Source: Sulfitobacter noctilucicola
GTDB taxonomy: Bacteria > Pseudomonadota > Alphaproteobacteria > Rhodobacterales > Rhodobacteraceae
Direction: 5' to 3'
Assembly: GCF_000622385.1 (NCBI RefSeq)
Contig: NZ_JASD01000008.1
Location: 682,001-746,000, forward strand
Length of the DNA: 64,000 nucleotides
In this document: piece by piece, positions 62,125 to 64,000 of the stretch
How positions within the stretch are numbered: position 1 is the first letter of the stretch
Layout of the letters: each line of letters begins with the position of its first letter
Position numbers and translations under genes: made by a program
Notes under the pieces: model-generated
What the model was told of the DNA's origin: nothing
The model's input: the letters and a program-made list of their open reading frames with translations, nothing else
Databases searched by the model: none

Positions 62125-62145
62125 AGGGCGGGGTTTGCCCGCCTT
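62125..62145. terminator. Terminator-like stem between msrA and the hydantoinase gene
   Basis: A stem GGCGGG / CCCGCC extended by weak outer pairs, with a GTTTG loop. It lies in the short convergent gap and covers the hydantoinase stop codon. No clear T-run follows. Confidence 0.5.
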
Positions 62146-64000
62146 ACACCGCCACCCTTGGGCGGCCTGATGCCTCAACGGTAATCTCTGCCTCGATGAA
62201 GACCTCGCGTGCTTCGACGCCCGCAGTCCGAATGTCGCGTTGAACTGTGACATGGACGTCTTCCGCCCCCGCAGCGACAGCTTGTGATGTCGCCTGCTCC
62301 CTCAAGACAGATTCTAGCAAACGAAGGGCGCTCTCCCTGTCCCCGAAATCTTGCGGCCCTTCGACCAGATGCACCCGAAATTTGCCCTCGCTTGGTGAGG
62401 TGACTGTCCCACTGTGCCGCATTGTAACACGTCCGACCACCGCTCCGATGGCATTTGCGACACCCGCATGTTCGGGAAGGATCATCTCGCATCCCAAACG
62501 CTCTCCGACAGCCGGATAGTAGCAAGGCGCAGACGCACCGAGGCCCACCACAGGGACGTTCAAACCAGTCTCTAATTTGACCAATCCTTGCCGTCCCGAC
62601 ATGCCGCGCTGCATCAGTACATGCCGCGCCAAAGTCTCTGGCTCGGCATCGAGCGGTACCTCCTCTTCTGCGAAAGCAGTCTCTAACAAGGCTAAAACGG
62701 TCTGATGGGTCAATCGGTCAACGATCATCTCCGCCACATCTTCTTCCGTGTTTGAAAGCACCGTACCGGATCCTGTCCGCCGTCGGCCGAAAAGCTGCAA
62801 TGCCTTGCGGGCAGCACCGCTGTCCCACTCCATGACGTTACCCAACACGTGACTTGCATCCGATGGCGTCACCGCTGCGATCTGCACCAATCCGCGCTCC
62901 ACCAGCCGCTTCATCGACCCTTGCTCGATCCGTGCTTTCAGGATGTCTCCTAACGGATGAACGGCATCGCCGATCCTCCCAAGCAGATCAGCTTCGCGCG
63001 GCCCGATGCCTTCATGGCTTACCCCCATTACAGCGCGCACAAACCGGCCGTCATGCTCACCAGGTGTCACCGCACGCAATTGAGCATCTAATGCGTCATG
63101 CACGATTTCAGGCGCTTCAACCGCAACCAGCGACACCGGCAGCACTCGCTTTGGCCCCAGTGTGACCCCGCCCTGCAAACCTTCAGAAATGAAGTGTACC
63201 TCGCTATCTCCGCCCAGCCCCGTGGTGCGCATCGCGACGGCCTCAACCATCGTGCGATACAGCCCGACCCGCGCCCCTGCCGGATCAATCATTGGCTTGC
63301 CATCCTTAAGCAGCGCCACATCGGTCGTTGTGCCACCGATGTCACTAACCAACGCAAGATCAGCGCCGGTCATCCAACGTGCGCCTACAATCGACGCGGC
63401 AGGACCGCTCAGGATTGTCTCGATCGGTCGCTCCCGCGCCTGAGCGGAAGAGATAAGCGCACCGTCGCCGCGCACCACCATCAACGGGGCGCTGATGCCT
63501 AGATCTATCAACGTATCTTCGGCCCGACCGATCAACCTGTCGATCATACCAATCAAACGCGCGTTCAGCACCGCTGTCATTGCACGCTTGGGACCGTTCA
63601 ATTTGGCCGACAATTGATGAGATGCGGAAACCGGCCGGCCAGTAATCTCTCCGACCAAAGACGCCGCCCGCAATTCGTGCGCCGGATTGCGCGTCGCGAA
63701 CTGGCTCGCAACAGCAAAGCCGCTCACATCATTCCGATGTGTCTCTAAAAAAGCAATAAGAGCGCTTTCGTCGAGTGGCTTTGCTTCACCGCCTGCATGA
63801 TTATGCCCGCCTTCCAATACGATGAAAGGGTCACCCTTCAGTGCGTCCGCCAGTCCTTGGGTCTGCAAATCCTTTTCTTGAAATCCGATATAGATCAGAG
63901 CGACGCGCCCTCCTTGCCCCTCAACCAAGGCATTGGTGGCAAGCGTGGTCGACAGCGACGCAAGTGAGATGTCAGCCGCATCAACGCCCGCTTCTGTTAG
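62144..64000 (-). CDS. Hydantoinase/oxoprolinase (HyuA-type), 5' end beyond the window
   Basis: The open frame covers 618 residues and stays open to the right edge, where it reads STTLATNALVEGQGGR, a standard early block of this family. The TTG at 63928 is therefore internal and not a start. HyuA proteins (ATP-dependent N-methylhydantoinase A / 5-oxoprolinase) open cyclic amides. The actin-like ATP-binding block SDIGGTTTDVALLKDGKP is near the middle, and GLGGDSEVHF and ASAPCYYPAVGERLGCE follow. No hyuB partner gene lies downstream, which is unusual because HyuA and HyuB are normally adjacent. The window also carries pxpABC for a related reaction. Confidence 0.9.
   Translation of the reverse strand, partial: LTEAGVDAADISLASLSTTLATNALVEGQGGRVALIYIGFQEKDLQTQGLADALKGDPFIVLEGGHNHAGGEAKPLDESALIAFLETHRNDVSGFAVASQFATRNPAHELRAASLVGEITGRPVSASHQLSAKLNGPKRAMTAVLNARLIGMIDRLIGRAEDTLIDLGISAPLMVVRGDGALISSAQARERPIETILSGPAASIVGARWMTGADLALVSDIGGTTTDVALLKDGKPMIDPAGARVGLYRTMVEAVAMRTTGLGGDSEVHFISEGLQGGVTLGPKRVLPVSLVAVEAPEIVHDALDAQLRAVTPGEHDGRFVRAVMGVSHEGIGPREADLLGRIGDAVHPLGDILKARIEQGSMKRLVERGLVQIAAVTPSDASHVLGNVMEWDSGAARKALQLFGRRRTGSGTVLSNTEEDVAEMIVDRLTHQTVLALLETAFAEEEVPLDAEPETLARHVLMQRGMSGRQGLVKLETGLNVPVVGLGASAPCYYPAVGERLGCEMILPEHAGVANAIGAVVGRVTMRHSGTVTSPSEGKFRVHLVEGPQDFGDRESALRLLESVLREQATSQAVAAGAEDVHVTVQRDIRTAGVEAREVFIEAEITVEASGRPRVAV

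Noticed and set aside
1..64000. CRISPR array, rRNA operon or complete insertion sequence
   Set aside because: No run of spaced direct repeats, no rRNA-like stretch and no transposase gene with terminal repeats was seen anywhere in the window.

Overview
The window looks like chromosomal DNA of a marine alphaproteobacterium of the Rhodobacterales, probably the roseobacter group (Sulfitobacter-like). This is inferred from several things together: two TRAP transporters, a petPR pair with a petABC bc1 operon, the xseB-ispA-dxs order, a type II lumazine synthase behind an FMN riboswitch, a NaChBac-type sodium channel, and a large degenerate ABC/cyclic-nucleotide protein. No rRNA, CRISPR array or intact insertion sequence was seen. 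Coding density is high. Most long antisense frames are shadows of real genes.

Region by region. 1-3.2 kb is the end of an integrated element. It holds an hsdM gene running off the left edge, a small membrane protein, an XRE regulator, a divergent excisionase-like gene, a small unknown gene and a tyrosine integrase that ends just short of the 3' end of tRNA-Arg(CCT). 3.5-5.8 kb has a LacI regulator and a YcaQ-type DNA glycosylase. 5.8-21 kb is a catabolic block: an IclR regulator, TRAP system 1, a GMC oxidoreductase, an Asp/Glu racemase-family protein, a DadA-like oxidase, TRAP system 2 with a methyltransferase inserted in it, a BASS-family permease and the 5-oxoprolinase genes pxpB-pxpC-pxpA. 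Together these suggest import of an amino-acid-like acid, racemisation or oxidation, and opening of a lactam ring to glutamate. 21-24 kb is one very large ABC-like gene whose ATPase motifs are lost and which ends in a cyclic-nucleotide-binding domain.

24-31 kb is housekeeping: a DUF3307 protein, tRNA-Lys(TTT), dapF-mtaB, petABC (minus strand), a glutathione S-transferase and a PaiB-like protein. 31-35.4 kb carries two vitamin riboswitches: FMN before ribH2, and TPP before thiB-thiP-thiQ. 35-44 kb has a VOC protein, aroC, an EamA permease, cobO, an exported cyclase-family protein, phoD with a striking upstream region, ilvE, and petP-petR lying about 13 kb from the bc1 operon they would be expected to control. 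43.8-47 kb is xseB-ispA-dxs, which makes isoprenoid precursors.

47-52.7 kb is a minus-strand run: a VOC protein, a class II aldolase, a sterol-desaturase-family enzyme, a glycosyltransferase, an SDR-like epimerase, an ExoD protein and the sodium channel. 52.8-56.1 kb has adenine deaminase followed by AMP nucleosidase, forming a purine salvage route. 56.2-64 kb has an HU protein, a GAF histidine kinase, an EamA permease, a GlxA-type regulator, a methyltransferase, an exported glutathione peroxidase divergent from msrB-msrA, and a hydantoinase/oxoprolinase running off the right edge.

The most unusual items are the degenerate ABC-cNMP protein with an unclear start, the R-M/regulator cassette at the tRNA, a tiny ORF whose stop overlaps the TTG start of the dadA-like gene, the hairpin and 22-bp-spaced repeats before phoD, and a two-hairpin intergenic repeat present twice in opposite orientation.
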